This document shows, piece after piece, positions 1-11,859 of a stretch of 64,000 bases of DNA (position 1 is the first letter of the stretch; the number at the start of each line of letters is the position of its first letter). The notes under the pieces were generated by a model that did not search any database, was not told the DNA's origin, and saw only the letters and a program-made list of their open reading frames with translations. The stretch comes from Pinus tabuliformis (lineage: Eukaryota; Streptophyta; Pinopsida; Pinales; Pinaceae): NCBI GenBank assembly GCA_031772625.1, contig CM062819.1:826272503-826336502 (forward strand), given 5' to 3'. Made by a program: the position numbers and the translations under genes.

Positions 1-235
1 GCATCGCACCCCCCATGTGTAATATGTGAGATACATCGCACCCTATGCATGGAGTAGTCTGTATGGTCTAGTTTTGACCAATTCTAAGTAGGTTTTGATC
101 GAGAACTTTTGGGAGATGATGTAATCAGCTGACCTTGTTCCTTTAGGGTATAAAACAACACTTTTAGGGGTTTAGAAGCCCTTGGTTCATGGACATATGT
201 GACTGGGGCTGCAGTGCCCAAATATGTCTATAACA
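1..235 (-). repeat. Tat-1 3' LTR (partial, cut by window edge)
   Basis: Matches 6778-7012 almost base for base and ends in TAACA on the plus strand, which is the TGTTA start of the LTR on the minus strand. Only about 235 of an expected 1040 bp are inside the window. Confidence 0.9.
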
Positions 236-256
236 GTTGCCCCCTAAAGCATGAGG
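236..256 (-). other. Tat-1 polypurine tract
   Basis: Read on the minus strand the bases next to the LTR are CTTTAGGGGGCAAC followed by TGTTATAG. The same CATGCTTTAGGGG context precedes the 3' LTR of element D at 31411-31428, which supports it as the plus-strand priming site of this family. Confidence 0.85.
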
Positions 257-2662
257 TCGTAAATGTTTTGATGTCGAGTGAAATGCTTTATAATGAGGAT
301 CCAAGGTTTTTCGAGCTGGAAGGTGACCTGTAATAAGATACAATACAATACATTATCTTCATAATATTTTCATGATCTAGCTGAAGCAGGCATTCCCATG
401 CTCAGCTTTATAAATTCATATTCATGTATATAAGACAGACAATCGTTTGTGTGGCAGACTGATGATTCTGGTAGAGCCATCATTCTTTAGTTCAGATGAT
501 TATATGTGCAGCTGTGATGTACATTTGATGTCTTTATTTTTCCTGAATATATCACAGCCCAGATGGATGAAACTAGATCCGGGGTCTTCAAACTCATTCA
601 ATCTTTGCCTGAAGTACAAGTCGATCCATGTGAAAAGATGTTCTGATGGCGAACATGGAAAGACATTGCCTGATTACTAGCCAATGATGAAAGTTGTTAA
701 CAGGCATGAGAGGAATCACCGATAATGATGATGACCCTCAAGGTACTGCAGTATAATTCACGTGGTGTGAATACATGAGTTGATGTCGAACACCACGTGA
801 AATCTTTCGGTCGAAGGCCATTGATGTAAACCTATCGCTAGAAGTGAGAAACTTGCCATTAAGGCATGCAAGCTTCAAAGTACTGAAAGGGTTCTCCCTA
901 ACTCAACTTCTTGGATAATGAGTGGATGTTGAAAAGAACTGACCCATCATAGGAAGGCCTTAATGAATCCCACATCTACGACACAGAACAGAGCAAATGA
1001 TTTTGTGGAGGTGAAAATGATCTGATGATACAAGGTTCAGGGTGGCAGTCATGAAAAATGGAGAGTGAAGGTATTGCAGCGGATGAGATGTTATCTAGGT
1101 TGTTGAATTCTCTGAGCGACTTCTCTTGAACATATCAGCGACACTGAAATGGATTGGTAGCATTAACCCCAAAAATGGATGGTACAGTGAACCAATGGTG
1201 ATATGACTAGTGAACGGAATAACCCAACCTGACTCAATCATGGTGACGGAGTGAAAGTGTCATGTTCAAGAGCGACCTGCTACCAATGAAGCTATTCAAG
1301 TTTTCTTCCCCTTTTTCCCCAGTCATTGCTGACCAGTACCTCTTTACTTTTGTCAAGCTTGAGGAGGATAACATATGCTTGTTCTATAATTTTCCCTTCG
1401 GGCAAACCTGTCGCTATGTTTTAACGATCCTAGCGACAGTGAAAATCACTCTTGTCTGCATAGACAAGTTTGTCACTATTGTTTTAACGAGTTTAATGAC
1501 AAAGATAACTCAGTCCTTTTCAATTTTAGAGAGTCTAAAAAGAGACGTAAAGGCAACTCTAGTGGTCCTTTTTCGTAATGTAATTCCTTAAGTCTGAAAA
1601 AGTGTAAAATAATATGAAATGGATGACTTTTCGATAGTTTTAACGAGCTGAACAAGACAAGCGCTCGATATTTTTGTGTAATAATCCCTCAGGTCCAAAA
1701 ATATTAAAATCTAGAGGAGGGATGGTACTTCTGATCGCTTTAATGAGCTGGAGAGGCCAATTTCTCAACAATCTTTTCATATTTTACGAGTCAGATGAAA
1801 AGAGATTAAAGGAGACTTTTTTTTTAGGAACGAGTGATGCTTTTGGATGGCAACTGGTTCCAGGTAAGGTTTGGAACTTTTCAATCATGGCAGGGTAAAG
1901 AAGGTGGCTAATAGAATCACTCGTCGCAACTGTTTCTCAAAAGGGCTAAACAATCAAATGGAAGCGTATCATCGGCTAAAAAAGAGTGGAGGTGATGGTA
2001 AGAACACGACCAACATTCAAAAGCTGATAATTATGCGATCGCAATGGTTATTTACTGAAGGTTGGGTTCATTTTTTAACGAGCTTAAACTTTGGGGAAAC
2101 ATTTTCTCATTGCTAGGTTTATTTTTTAACGAGCTTGAACTTCGCATAAAATTGCTCATGCCAGTCGTATAACAAGGATGTCTCATCGATAGGTTCATTT
2201 TTAAGGGAGCTTTTCCCATTCGAAACTTTGCTCCGGGAGCCTTTCGTTATGCAAGCTAGGAACGACCAGCCTACGAGTTTAAAGGGTTAAGAGCCTACAA
2301 ACTAAGAAAATAAATGGTCGCTTTTCACTTGCATGAAAAAGGTTTACATGCCCCCAAGTATAACGAAATAGAGCTTCCAGGTTGCCTTATGGAAGTTCTT
2401 GCATTCGCAAGATTGTTCCATTTGTGTAGCAGATAAAATACTTCCTCAGCTCTGTCCATCGAAATGGACAAAGGTGATTCAAGTTCTAATCACCTAACCT
2501 TTGATGGAGGAATCCTTTTCCAGACTAATCCATTTTCCTAAACGGACAGGATTGTCAGACTAGTCATTTTCCTGCACGGAAACCTACCTTATATATGGGG
2601 TTTTTTTTCCAAAGCAGACCAGGGTGCATGCCTCCTAGGTTTCAGTCACAATCACCGAATCA
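257..2662 (-). other. Tat-1 3' untranslated region with hairpin repeats
   Basis: No coding region is supported here; the short ORFs in it are chance frames. Between about 1260 and 2300 the transcript strand repeats a CTCGTTAAAA-like core every 50-100 bases, often flanked by perfect inverted repeats: 1408-1416 with 1431-1439 (9 bp), 1469-1475 with 1497-1503 (7 bp), 1568-1574 with 1596-1602 (7 bp), 1772-1780 with 1795-1803 (9 bp). The same kind of array lies in the 3' regions of elements D and J. Confidence 0.7.
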
Positions 2663-3112
2663 CTAGCATTCATCAGGTGGATAGACTGGAGATTGATGAG
2701 ACATTCCTTGTGCAAAAGGACCAGTTAGGGATGGCATTTGACTAATAGTTGTGTTTGAACCAGGGAATGAAAGTTGGTCAACTAGGTGGATCACTCTGCC
2801 TTCATGTGGAAAACACATCACTTGGAAGAGTGCGGAAACAATAGTTCCCATGCTATAAATGTTGTCACGCACAAGGAGTAGATTGTAATCTAGAGGTCCT
2901 TGGACTACCATCACATTTAGGTGAATGGTTTTCCTTCTCAAAGTTATAGGCAAATTTGGAAGGATCCCTAACGGTTGACTGGTTTCTTTTTTGAAGCCTG
3001 TCAGATTTTGAATCTCAAGCAAAAGCGATGGCGAACCAAGCGCTTTCCAAGCAGTTGAGGAAAGGATACTGAGAGAAGCCCCTTCATCTATGATAGTACC
3101 AACCATGATCAT
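2663..3112 (-). pseudogene. Tat-1 retropepsin (aspartic protease) remnant
   Basis: An open stretch of 149 codons aligns by eye with the protease region of element J (near residues 310-450 of its long frame). Shared landmarks are the active-site segment IDEGAS, the GSPSL segment, a FGILQDLP/LGILPNLP segment and the PLDYNLLL segment that leads to the second protease motif. In family members this enzyme cleaves the gag-pol precursor. The active-site triplet is D-E-G, as in J. The frame differs from the upstream gag stretch, so at least one frameshift separates them, and no polymerase follows. Confidence 0.8.
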
Positions 3113-3360
3113 TCTGTAAGCTTGTACTATGATTCGGAATGGTAGATTAGATGGTAGGTGGGGTCTGCCTAGTAGATTCCAATCGAAGGAAATGACTAGA
3201 TTTCTTGGAGGTGGGATCGAATAAACAGCGGGATAAATCTCCGACGAAATTCCTTCCTGCGGTAAAGGAATGGGTAGATTGCCCCATGTTCATCGGAATC
3301 TGTGTTTACGAAGAGAATTTGAACGGTGCCATTCTCATTCTCTTTGGTGACAGTATCATC

Positions 3361-4218
3361 TTAAGGTAGGCCCTCTGAAGACAAGATTGGGTCGACTGCC
3401 ATTTCGACGTGTTGACTTTGGTCCTGTTTGGACTCAGAGGGTTTATCTTCAATGATAGGTACTTTGACTGACAACAACGGTGTGTCAGTTGGATTTTCAA
3501 CTAGCGATGGACTCGGCAAGAGTTTCTTGTATCCAGGAGGAAGTCGCTGTGGTGACGTAGGACGGTTACCCAAGACTCTTTTAGCTTCATCTAGGAAGGG
3601 ACAAAAGTGGAGGGCATGATCACCTTCACACAGTCTACAAGCAAATTTGGATCTTCCTTTTTGTCCATTGACTTTGTTTTCACTAGTTGACGGTGTGCTC
3701 TCAACATGATTGTCAGTGGTTGAAGACACCGGATTGTGCAAGCGGGGGGAACATTCCCTCAAGATCCATGGGATGCAGGGACAATCTCGATGATAGTGGT
3801 CTCCCTTGCAAATGACACATGGAGATTTAGGTTTGGAAGGTGCAGTGTGTGGATTTTCGCCAATTGATGTACAATTGCCCCCTTTTGCTATTGGATTCTT
3901 CTTCTTCTTCTCCTTCCCTTTCTTCTTCTTCTCAGTTACTTGGTTTCTAGGGTGACTAGCTTCACCAAGCGAAGAGGAAGAAGGAGAGGGAGAAACAAAC
4001 AAAGTAGAAGGTTGGGGAGCAACTTCATCTAGTTGCTGATTGGATTACTGAGGAATTGCAGTGTTTTGAATGACAAAGGTCGAGAAAAGCCATATTGGCA
4101 GGCCAATTGTGAGTCCTGGAAGGGATAATGTGGCCATGTGTGGAGCACCAACATCCCCCCAAGAGGAGAAGGGACTAGGATTTCCCCCAAGGGGAAAGCC
4201 TTGATTGGTAGAATCCAT
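3361..4218 (-). pseudogene. Tat-1 gag remnant with two zinc knuckles
   Basis: The likely start is the ATG at 4218 (minus), giving MDSTNQGF... An in-frame TAA follows after about 54 codons, just before 4040, and the frame then stays open to 3361. The open part carries a Lys-rich stretch (a CTTCTT-rich run near 3898-3934) and two CX2CX3HX4C knuckles, CVICKGDHYHRDC and CRLCEGDHALHFC, one residue shorter than the usual CX2CX4HX4C. Such knuckles bind the element's RNA during packaging. The globular gag domain seen in J is missing, so this is a deleted gag. Confidence 0.75.
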
Positions 4219-5947
4219 TTCTCAACCTAAGACCAATGAGGGAACAGTGACGTTATTTCAATTAAAATAAATTTTATGACGCTTTGACACAACTTTATTT
4301 TTCAATTTTTAAGAGTCGAGAAAAGCTAAAGATGACTCTAGTTGCCTTTGATTTTTAATGAGCCTGAAGTTACAAGTGCTCAGATGGACCTTTTCTTTTA
4401 ATGAGTCTAAAAAGGAACAAAAGTGACTACTCTGGAAATCTAGATAGAGGGATTACCAGACCAATCGCAAAACTGCAGAATACTTTTTATGGTACAGCAG
4501 TCAATCTTCCTGAATGTTGTGTTCAGTGCATTACGATCAATAGGGAGGCAGACACGACTTCCTAAGGATAAAGGATGTAGCCTATTGTGGTCTCCTAATA
4601 TATACTCGACGGTACGTGGGAGCAGAAGTCCGTACTAGCACTTGTCATCTCAAAGAGGAGGAATCACCCAACCTATAATGAAAGCGATAGTTATTAGGCT
4701 TTATGACGTCGGAATACGTCTCTAGCCTAGACTTCTAAATGTTGTGCGTTAGGTTCCAAAGCATTTTTATGTTCATTGAAGTTTATTTTACAATTGATCT
4801 TTCTTAAGAAGTTTTCCTTTAAGGTTCACTATGTGATGTAGATATACAATTCCTGAATATGCAATCTAAGATGATAAATAGTCGTTTATTTTCTTTTTGC
4901 AATGAAAATCCTAGCTACTAAGGAAAGAGAAATGAAATTCTTTCAACATAGAGCAGAGAGCACACACTAGATGCACTTTTCATAAATCAACTTCAGCATG
5001 CAGTCTTAATGCAAATGCACATGCATGTATTGTTTTTTAGTTTCCTTAATTTGAGAATGACAAAAAGAAAACAAAGTATAGATCTGAAATATTTTCTTTC
5101 AAAGCAACAGTACTAACAATTTTCTTGTCAAAAAACAAAAGTAAGGTCAAGACGACACTTTGCGATTTTGAATTTAAAATTGCTTTTGACACTTTAAATG
5201 CTAATGATTCAAATCAAATACAATGGAAAATGTGTAATCGACTATCTAAAAGAGGAATGCTTTGTGACACTCTTTTTCTTGACTAAAAACGACACTTGCG
5301 ACACTTTCAAATCAAAAGACGACAATTCAATTAAGCTACTATTTGCAAAATAGAACTGTAAATGATGAAAAATACATTAAAAAACATTCACAATTCCTTT
5401 TGATGGAGGCTGAATAATGCAAAGGAAGATGGTTTCAACAGAGATATACTGATCATAGACAACAAAACTACTGAATAAAATTGAAGACAATGAAGAAAAA
5501 ACCAAAATCTGGAGGCAGAAATAGTCTTAGTCAATCATCGCACCTGTAACATAGGGAAACAGGGATGCATCTCACCTACAACACACGGGAGGTGCGATGC
5601 ATCCAAGTTGCCAAGAAGAGACAGTGCGATGGTCCAGGGATGAGACTGTGTTTGGTTTTCAATCATAGTTTGCAGTTAAGTTCAGGGATTTAGGCCAAGC
5701 TAATGATTGTCAGTAAACACAAAGTATAGGGGCTGATCTAACGAGGCTATTTGAGCTACCACCAGGGAACTTAGGATGTTTGCAAACTAGATGTTCAGTT
5801 CATAAACCAACCCGGAGATTGACTGAAGCAGCGTTGATCTAATTTGCAGTTGCACAGCAAAAGCTGTTCAAACGCTAGCTGGCTTAACTTCATGCTCTGT
5901 CTGTGGTTTATAAAGAAAACAATAGTAACAAAACAAACAAACTATTC
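4219..5947 (-). other. Tat-1 leader (5' untranslated region)
   Basis: AT-rich, with no supported coding region, between the primer site and the gag start. Near gag it holds hairpins of the 3' UTR type, such as CCTTTT at 4389-4394 pairing with AAAAGG at 4410-4415 around a loop that reads ACTCATTAAAA on the transcript strand. Confidence 0.6.
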
Positions 5948-5967
5948 GCTCCCCAGTGGAGTCATCA
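5948..5967 (-). other. Tat-1 primer binding site (tRNA-Arg type)
   Basis: The minus strand reads TGATGACTCCACTGGGGAGC, three bases (AAA) after the LTR end ...TAACA. Element J has TGGCGACTCCACTGGGGA at the same place. This is the primer-site type known for Tat/Ogre elements. Confidence 0.85.
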
Positions 5968-5970
5968 TTT

Positions 5971-7012
5971 TGTTATTAGGAAAACTAGTGTCCATTCAGA
6001 GCTGTTAGTCCCACTAAGATGGGTAGCTATCTTAGAAACAAACAAACTAAAGTTACTTGTGTTTTCCTTTATGAGAGATAGATGAGAGAGACGCAAAGAG
6101 TACCAACGTTGATCTTTCACTAGTCTCCTTGATCGTTTCCTCTCTCCTTTGATAGAGCTTTCACCACTCCTTTCTCACTTGTCTTGCTTCAAAGAATACA
6201 TGTAGGATCAAAGCAACAAAATATCATCAAAGCATAGAGATCTATAACCATAAACAATGTAGGATCAGATGTACATTAACCACATAAATGCATATACAAA
6301 TACAAGATTTAGAGATATACAAACATATGGAGGAAAAATCAAATAGCTTTATTGATAGAAGTAGTAGAAGAGAGGATTACAACCAAGCTGTCTGATACAG
6401 CATCATCCTCCCAACATGAAAGGCCTCTTCACCTCATGCAAAGCAAGATCACCCAACAATGTCTTCAAAGAGAAACCAACAACACTTCCTTGCAACTTAC
6501 AAAATTCCAGCCTCTGGATCTCTAGGATGAGGGATCCATATATAGATGTTTACAAGAGAGTGAGTCAGCTTCTGATATTTTGATTAGTGTCATTTCACTG
6601 ATACTTCTTGGTTCCACTTGGAGATTTCATGATCTTTTACTCATCCCTGGGTGAATTTAGAGAGGCAAGTGACATATGAGCAGTTTCTAAAAGATTCTTT
6701 GGGTTTCCACCTAGCAAACTGCTTCTGCCATTTGTTTTCTCTCACTAATCGCACCCTGCAGAAGGGCTTTCTAGTATGCATCACACCCCCCATGTGTAAT
6801 AGGTGAGATGCATCGCACCCTATGCATGGAGCAATCTGTATGGTCTAGTTTTGACCAGTTCTGAGTAGTTTTTCATGGAGAACTTCTGGGAGATGATGTA
6901 ATCAGCTGACCTTGTTCCTTTAGGGTATGAAACAACACTTTTAGGGGTTTAGAAGCCCTTGGTTTATGGACATATGTGACTGGGGATGCAGTGCCCAAAT
7001 ATGTCTATAACA
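5971..7012 (-). repeat. Tat-1 5' LTR (1042 bp)
   Basis: Bounded by TGTTA (7012 inward on minus) and TAACA (5971-5975 as plus TGTTA). A TATATA box on the minus strand near 6535-6545 lies about 470 bp into the LTR, the same distance as the TATA boxes of the D and J LTRs. The outer end matches the partial LTR at 1-235. Confidence 0.85.
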
Positions 7013-8036
7013 CATGTGTAATGTCTGGTCTAGTACAGACCATTGCATACATCAGGCTAACGACTGCACTTGCATATGGAACTCAAGACATATTCTCTTC
7101 CTCTTCTTGTGTCTTGGGAAACTGTTCAACAGATAACTTTGCACCTACAGGAATAGGAACCTTCACCGGTTTACTATCCTGCATATTAAACCTCTGCAGT
7201 ATTGTCTAGACATACTTCCTCTGGTTTAACCAAAGCTTCCTCTTTTCCAGATCTCTTTTAATTTCCATGCCCAAAATATAATTTGCAGCACCAATATCTT
7301 TCATGTCGAATTTGGAGGACAATTGGGTCTTCAAATCTTGGATAATTTCTTTGTCATTTCCAACCAACAACATATCATCCACATACAAGACGAGATAAAT
7401 AACACAGTCACCAATTAATTTTAAATACACACAGTGATCTGCTTTGCTTCTGGTGAAGCCAAGTCTCAGTATAAATGTATCAAATTTCTAATACCACATC
7501 CTTGGCAAGTGTTTTAACCCATACAAAGACTTCTTTAACTTGCATACCAGTTCTTTCTTACCCTTCAATGCAAAGCCTTCAGGTTGCTTCATGTATATTT
7601 CCTCTTCCAGATCCCCGTGAAGAAACGTTGTCTTCACATCCATCTATTCTACCTCAAAATCAAAATTAGCAGCAACAGATAAAAGTAACCTACTAGAAGT
7701 TACCTTGGAAACAAGAGAAAAAATATAACCTTTTGCTACCAATGGAGCTTTGTATTTCTCCACCTTTCCTTCTGCATTTGTCTTCTTCTTGAACACCCAT
7801 TTGTTGCCAATGGGTTTCCTTCCAGCCAGCAACTCCACCAGATCCCAAGCGTCATTTTTGTGCAAAGATGCCATTTCATCAACCATGGCCTCTTTCCAGA
7901 TTTTTCCATCCTCTGAATCTAATTCTTCCTTCACAGTTCTGGGATCATCATCAGTAATAGATAAAGCAAAATTTGAACAGAAAGCAAATGGACTATACCC
8001 TTCTGGCTGCCTTCTTTCTCCAACTGATCTTCTCAC
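7013..8036 (-). pseudogene. Copia A reverse transcriptase (partial)
   Basis: RVT_2-type copia reverse transcriptase. Visible motifs are the NKWVFKKKTNAEGKVEKYKA start of the palm/fingers, the [17 protein letters not shown] segment and the catalytic YVDD box in YLVLYVDDMLLVG (within 7206-7430), followed by LGMEIKRD. Stops break it between 7430 and 7644. The 3' end of the domain is cut at 7013 where Tat-1 inserted, so no active enzyme can be made. Confidence 0.85.
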
Positions 8037-8045
8037 ACTCAGAGT

Positions 8046-9113
8046 TTATGGTTCTTCATCTTCTAATTCCTCCTCTGCTGTAGAGTCTAATTCTTCCTCC
8101 TTTATCTCAAACTCTATCTTCTCAGGTTCCTTTGGTTGGACTTCATGTTTAATAACATCTTTCACCTCTCTGAACACCACATCTCGGCTATACACAACCT
8201 TCCTTATTGTTGGATTCCAAAGCTTATGACCCTTTAAACCATCCTTATACCCAATAAATATGCACTTTTCAGATTTACTATCTAACTTGGTTCGTTTCTC
8301 CTTTAGAACATGTACATATGCATCACATCCAAATACCCTCAGATGTGAAAGAGATGGTTTCTTGCCAATCCATACCTCTTGTGGAGTCTTATCCTCCAAC
8401 GCTAATGAAGGTGACCTGTTGACTAGGGAACATGCAGTATCCACTGCCTCTACCCAGAATTCATGTCCTAACCCGAAACCACTGAGCATGCTTCTTGCCC
8501 TTTCCATCAACATCTTTCTCATTCTTTCTGAAACTCCATTTTGCTAAGGTGTATATGGAATAGCCTTTTGTCATGCTATACCACACTTCTTGCGGAATTA
8601 TTCAAACTCCTTGCTGCAAAACTCTCCACCATTATCTGTCCTCAGCACCTTTATCTTCTTCTCTGTCTGGTTTTCCACCAGAGCCTTAAATTCTTTAAAC
8701 CAGTCAAAGACTTTAGATTTCTTCTTAAGGAAATATATGCATGTATTCCTTGAGAAGTCATCTATAAATGATACATAGTACACAGACTTACCCAGTGATG
8801 GAACCTTCACAGGTCCATACACATCACTGTGCACAAGCTCTAATATATGTTTCGCCCTCTTACCACCAGAGGGGAAACTCACCCGATTCTGCTTCCCATA
8901 TACAAAATTTTCATAGAAATCAAAATCCAGAGAGCTATTACTCATACCTTCTACCATACCTTTACTATGAAGTATTTGAAGGCCCTGCTCTCCAATATGT
9001 CCAAGCCTTTGATGCCATAACATGGTCTTCTCTCCTGAGACCACTAGATTTTCTACTCCACTTTCATGAACCATAGAATTATTGCACCCATAAATAACAG
9101 TGCTACCTTGCAA
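8046..9113 (-). pseudogene. Copia A integrase remnant
   Basis: Contains the pre-integrase HHCC region (LWHQRLGHIGEQGLQ...), the core with FIDDFSRNTCIYF and LRTDNGGEF giving two catalytic Asp positions, and the C-terminal part (VWIGKKPSLSHLRVFGCDAYVH, KCIFIGYKDGLKGHKLW). The segment with the catalytic Glu falls between 8522 and 8598, where an in-frame stop lies. The zinc finger is altered (FYENFVYGK instead of C-E-x-C-x-Y-G-K). Confidence 0.85.
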
Positions 9114-9131
9114 CTTGTACAGATTTCCAAT

Positions 9132-9719
9132 TCAAACTCCCTGCATCAATACCAGTCCTCCTCGAACCATTTTGCAAGTATCCTTCTCGAACATTGTTTT
9201 TACACCTGCATTATCCAGCTTTCTTACAAAAATCAAATTTCTGGCCAATGCAGGAATATGCAGAACACCCGGAAGTGTTCTAACCCTTCCACCTTGCAAC
9301 TTCAACTTTACTTTTCTATGGTCAATGATTCTAGCCTTCCTGTCATCCCCTAAGAAGACATCACCACCATCATATTTCTCATACTCACAGAACCACTCTC
9401 TATGGAGAGTGAATTGAAAGGATGCACCTAAGTCAATCAACCATGCCTCATGATCTACATGTGTACTTGAAGAAGCCAAGTACACATCCCCACCTTCATT
9501 TGAGGTGGTTTTCACCTCTGTAGAAGGAGCCTCATCAGATCCCTTTCCTTTGTCTAGAGCTTTAGATTTACAGTCGCTTTTGTAGTGCCCTTCCTTTCCG
9601 CATTTCGAACACACCACCTTTACAGGTTTTCTTGGAGATTTAGATCTCCCTCTAGATTTAGATCTCCCACTCGATGACTTATTTTTGTTTTTGTTCTGGG
9701 ACCGTCCTCGTACAGACAA
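9132..9719 (-). pseudogene. Copia A zinc knuckle and protease
   Basis: An R/S-rich stretch precedes the CX2CX4HX4C knuckle CSKCGKEGHYKSDC. The protease follows: AWLIDLGASFQFT carries the active site with D-L-G where D-S-G is usual, then FLGDDRKARI and the LARNLIFVRKLDNAGV segment. A stop at about 9129-9131 separates it from the pre-integrase region. Same frame as gag. Confidence 0.85.
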
Positions 9720-9731
9720 GGCATCACCATT

Positions 9732-10304
9732 CTATCTCTCCATATTTTTCCATCTCATATCCTCCATTAGCAAGGCTGAAACTATTTCATTAAACTGCAA
9801 GGTAGTTGCATTGCTAACTATTGTAATAACCAGACTCTCCCACCAATCTGGTAGAGAACACAACAAACTGATGCACTTATCTTCATTTGAAATTTTAATA
9901 TCAATAGATGCTAACTGACTTACCATAGTATTAAATGTGTTCAGATGCTCTGTCACCGAGTCTCCATATTTCATCCTCAGGTTATACAGCTTTTTCCGCA
10001 GGAACAGTTTATTCACCAGAGAATTAGATTGGTACAAAGTCCCTAACTTGTCCCACAAAGCCTTCACTGTAGCTTACCTTCATACATTCAACAATATTGA
10101 ATCTGAGACACACAATCGTATTGTGCTCTTTGCCTTCCGATCCAACTTCTTCCATTCTTCATCAAACACTTCTGTTGGTTTAGTACTCGGATCTACCGCG
10201 ATCCACTGATCTTTATCCACCAACAGATCTTCCATCTTGAGTTTCCACAACTCAAAACTCCAACCATTAAATTTCTCGATCTCTATCTTTCCACTACTCA
10301 TCAT
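9732..10304 (-). pseudogene. Copia A gag
   Basis: UBN2-type copia gag. It starts MMSSGKIEIEKFNGWSFELW at 10304, then KMEDLLVDKDQWIAVD, LWDKLGTLYQSNSLVNKLFL and SLLCSLPDWWESLV. In-frame stops occur near 10080 and 9732. Structural protein of the virus-like particle in intact relatives. Confidence 0.85.
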
Positions 10305-10412
10305 CTTCTTTCACCACCAGAATCGATCTTGCAAATCTCCCACTGAACAGTGTCTAGCACAGGCCCAAGCGAAACCCCTCAGCAACAAAGGCGTCCCCTT
10401 GAAGCCAAATTT

Positions 10413-10424
10413 GCTCTGATACCA
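10413..10424 (-). other. Copia A primer binding site (tRNA-iMet)
   Basis: TGGTATCAGAGC on the minus strand, three bases after the LTR end ...CCTACA. Complementary to the 3' end of initiator methionine tRNA. Confidence 0.95.
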
Positions 10425-10427
10425 AAT

Positions 10428-10911
10428 GTAGGTTTTAACCCTGTACAGAAATTCCCTGCATACGAATTCTAAAACACAGAAAATAAACAATGCAAGAGCA
10501 TAACACATAAAACACATATACACAGAGATTTTTCCCTGGATCCCAAAACCGGGACTACTAGCTTGATTTTTCATTATGTTCCTTTCAATGTTATAATACA
10601 TACTTATACATGCCGAAGCATCCAATACCATGGATCAAAAACCATCGCGTCCAAAAAACATGTGCGAAAATCATGCACAAAACCATAGGTGGGTCTGCTC
10701 AACCTAACATAGGGTCCAAAACCAAAATTTTTAGGGGCACTGCCCCGGACTCCATAAAGTGGGGTTACAAGTATACCTCAAACCCCCTATGACCCCCCCC
10801 CCCCCCCCCGTGCTACACAATCGACACAACGAAGGGGGGCTCCGGTCCCCCCTCTAACCCCCCGGTTAACTATGTGGGCTAGTCGTGGAAAGAATATAAC
10901 ACAACCCAACA
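10428..10911 (-). repeat. Copia A 5' LTR (484 bp)
   Basis: Begins TGTTGGGTTGTG (10911 inward) and ends CCTACA (10428). Matches the LTRs of B and F. It carries an uninterrupted C run of 18 bases at 10793-10810 and a GC-rich segment that the B LTRs lack. Confidence 0.9.
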
Positions 10912-11859
10912 TCATTAAAAATAAGAGTGTGTTGGAGTTTCCTCAACCATTCAAGATAATTCTCTTTTCTGGTGAGAGTTATTCCCACAATAGATATGAT
11001 TGAATGCATATCAAAAAATGTAATACTTTCAGCGTTCAACGTTCACTCGAATACCGGAGTTAAAGTCTGATTGTAACTGTCTATGGTAGAAATGAACAGT
11101 GGATGATGAGCAGTGGATGAGCAGAGGATGAGTGATGGATGAGTGGAGAAATAATGCGGAGGAGGATTGTTGATGGTAGAAGATCAATGATTATCGAAGG
11201 GCGGTTTTAAGGTGATGAGTGGAATATTGGATGGATGCAAGGTGGTAAGTGGTTTAGAGAAGGGAGCACCTGATTCCATAGAGTAACAGACACGTGGCTC
11301 TAAGGAGAGAGAAGAAACCGCTTCTATCGGATGGGAAAAGGTCGAGCATGTTGGCCGTGCGATATTGATGTGGGCCGTTAGATCTGAGGTCAAGAGATCT
11401 ACGGTCGAGGTTGATCGGGAGGAGAGAGAAAAAGGTGTGCATATCAGGCGGGTAACCACCATGCAACTTATGTGCCCGATATCATCGTCAGCTGTTGGAT
11501 CTGAGGGTGGAGATCAACGGTCGAGAATGAGCCCGTAAAACCTTGGGAACTGTGTCCGAGTGGGGTCTGGTAAGTGCGTCAAGCGATAGGAAAAATGATG
11601 AATCAGTGAATATATCAAACGATGGTGAAATACGGTGAATATGGTAAATATATATAAACAATTACATGTTGTTCTTCAAACAAAAGGGCAACAACAGAGA
11701 AAAATCAAGCTATTACAACACTATTCAACACAGCAGCAACGTATTAGAATTCAAACGATGAGCATTCACAGAGATCTGACAAAGATGTCAACCTGCAAGA
11801 GATGCAAAACAGAGAGTGAAGGAGTTAAAAATTTAAAAGGAAGGCCAAAAATGGTGCCT
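10912..11859 (-). other. Element K internal sequence, no gene recognised
   Basis: About 950 bp without a supported coding region. It has two similar passages (near 11381-11416 and 11490-11526) around GTTAGATCTGAGG/GTTGGATCTGAGG and ACGGTCGAG, and a run of GGATGAGTGG-like repeats near 11095-11145. Confidence 0.5.

Larger units (their letters stand above)
1..7012 (-). mobile_element. Tat-1: internally deleted Tat-like Ty3/gypsy LTR retrotransposon
   Basis: A near-identical terminal sequence occurs at 1-235 and 6778-7012. On the minus strand the right copy is the 5' LTR, followed by a tRNA-Arg-type primer site, a long leader, a gag/protease remnant, a long 3' untranslated region, a polypurine tract and the start of the 3' LTR, which the window edge cuts. 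LTR ends are TGTTA...TAACA. Reverse transcriptase, RNase H and integrase are absent, so the copy is non-autonomous. Its right end lies inside copia A: the bases from 7013 continue a copia sequence also present in copia F near 42231, so Tat-1 inserted after A. The far target-site duplication lies outside the window. Confidence 0.85.
7013..10911 (-). mobile_element. Copia A: Tork-like Ty1/copia element, interrupted by Tat-1
   Basis: The minus strand runs 5' LTR, tRNA-iMet primer site, gag, zinc knuckle, protease, integrase and part of reverse transcriptase, then stops at the Tat-1 junction. RNase H and the 3' LTR must lie beyond the left edge. It is the same family as copia B and F. All coding segments are in one reading frame with several in-frame stops and no obvious frameshift. 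Confidence 0.9.

Noticed and set aside
447-680. Short ORFs in the Tat-1 3' region (447-680, 1262-1591, 1674-1898, 1871-2116)
   Set aside because: They cross the hairpin repeats, have no conserved counterpart in D or J, and look like chance frames.
9066-9417. Plus-strand ORFs over copia A (also 7750-8229, 8260-8547, 9937-10209)
   Set aside because: They are mirror frames of the minus-strand copia polyprotein, whose translation shows known domains.
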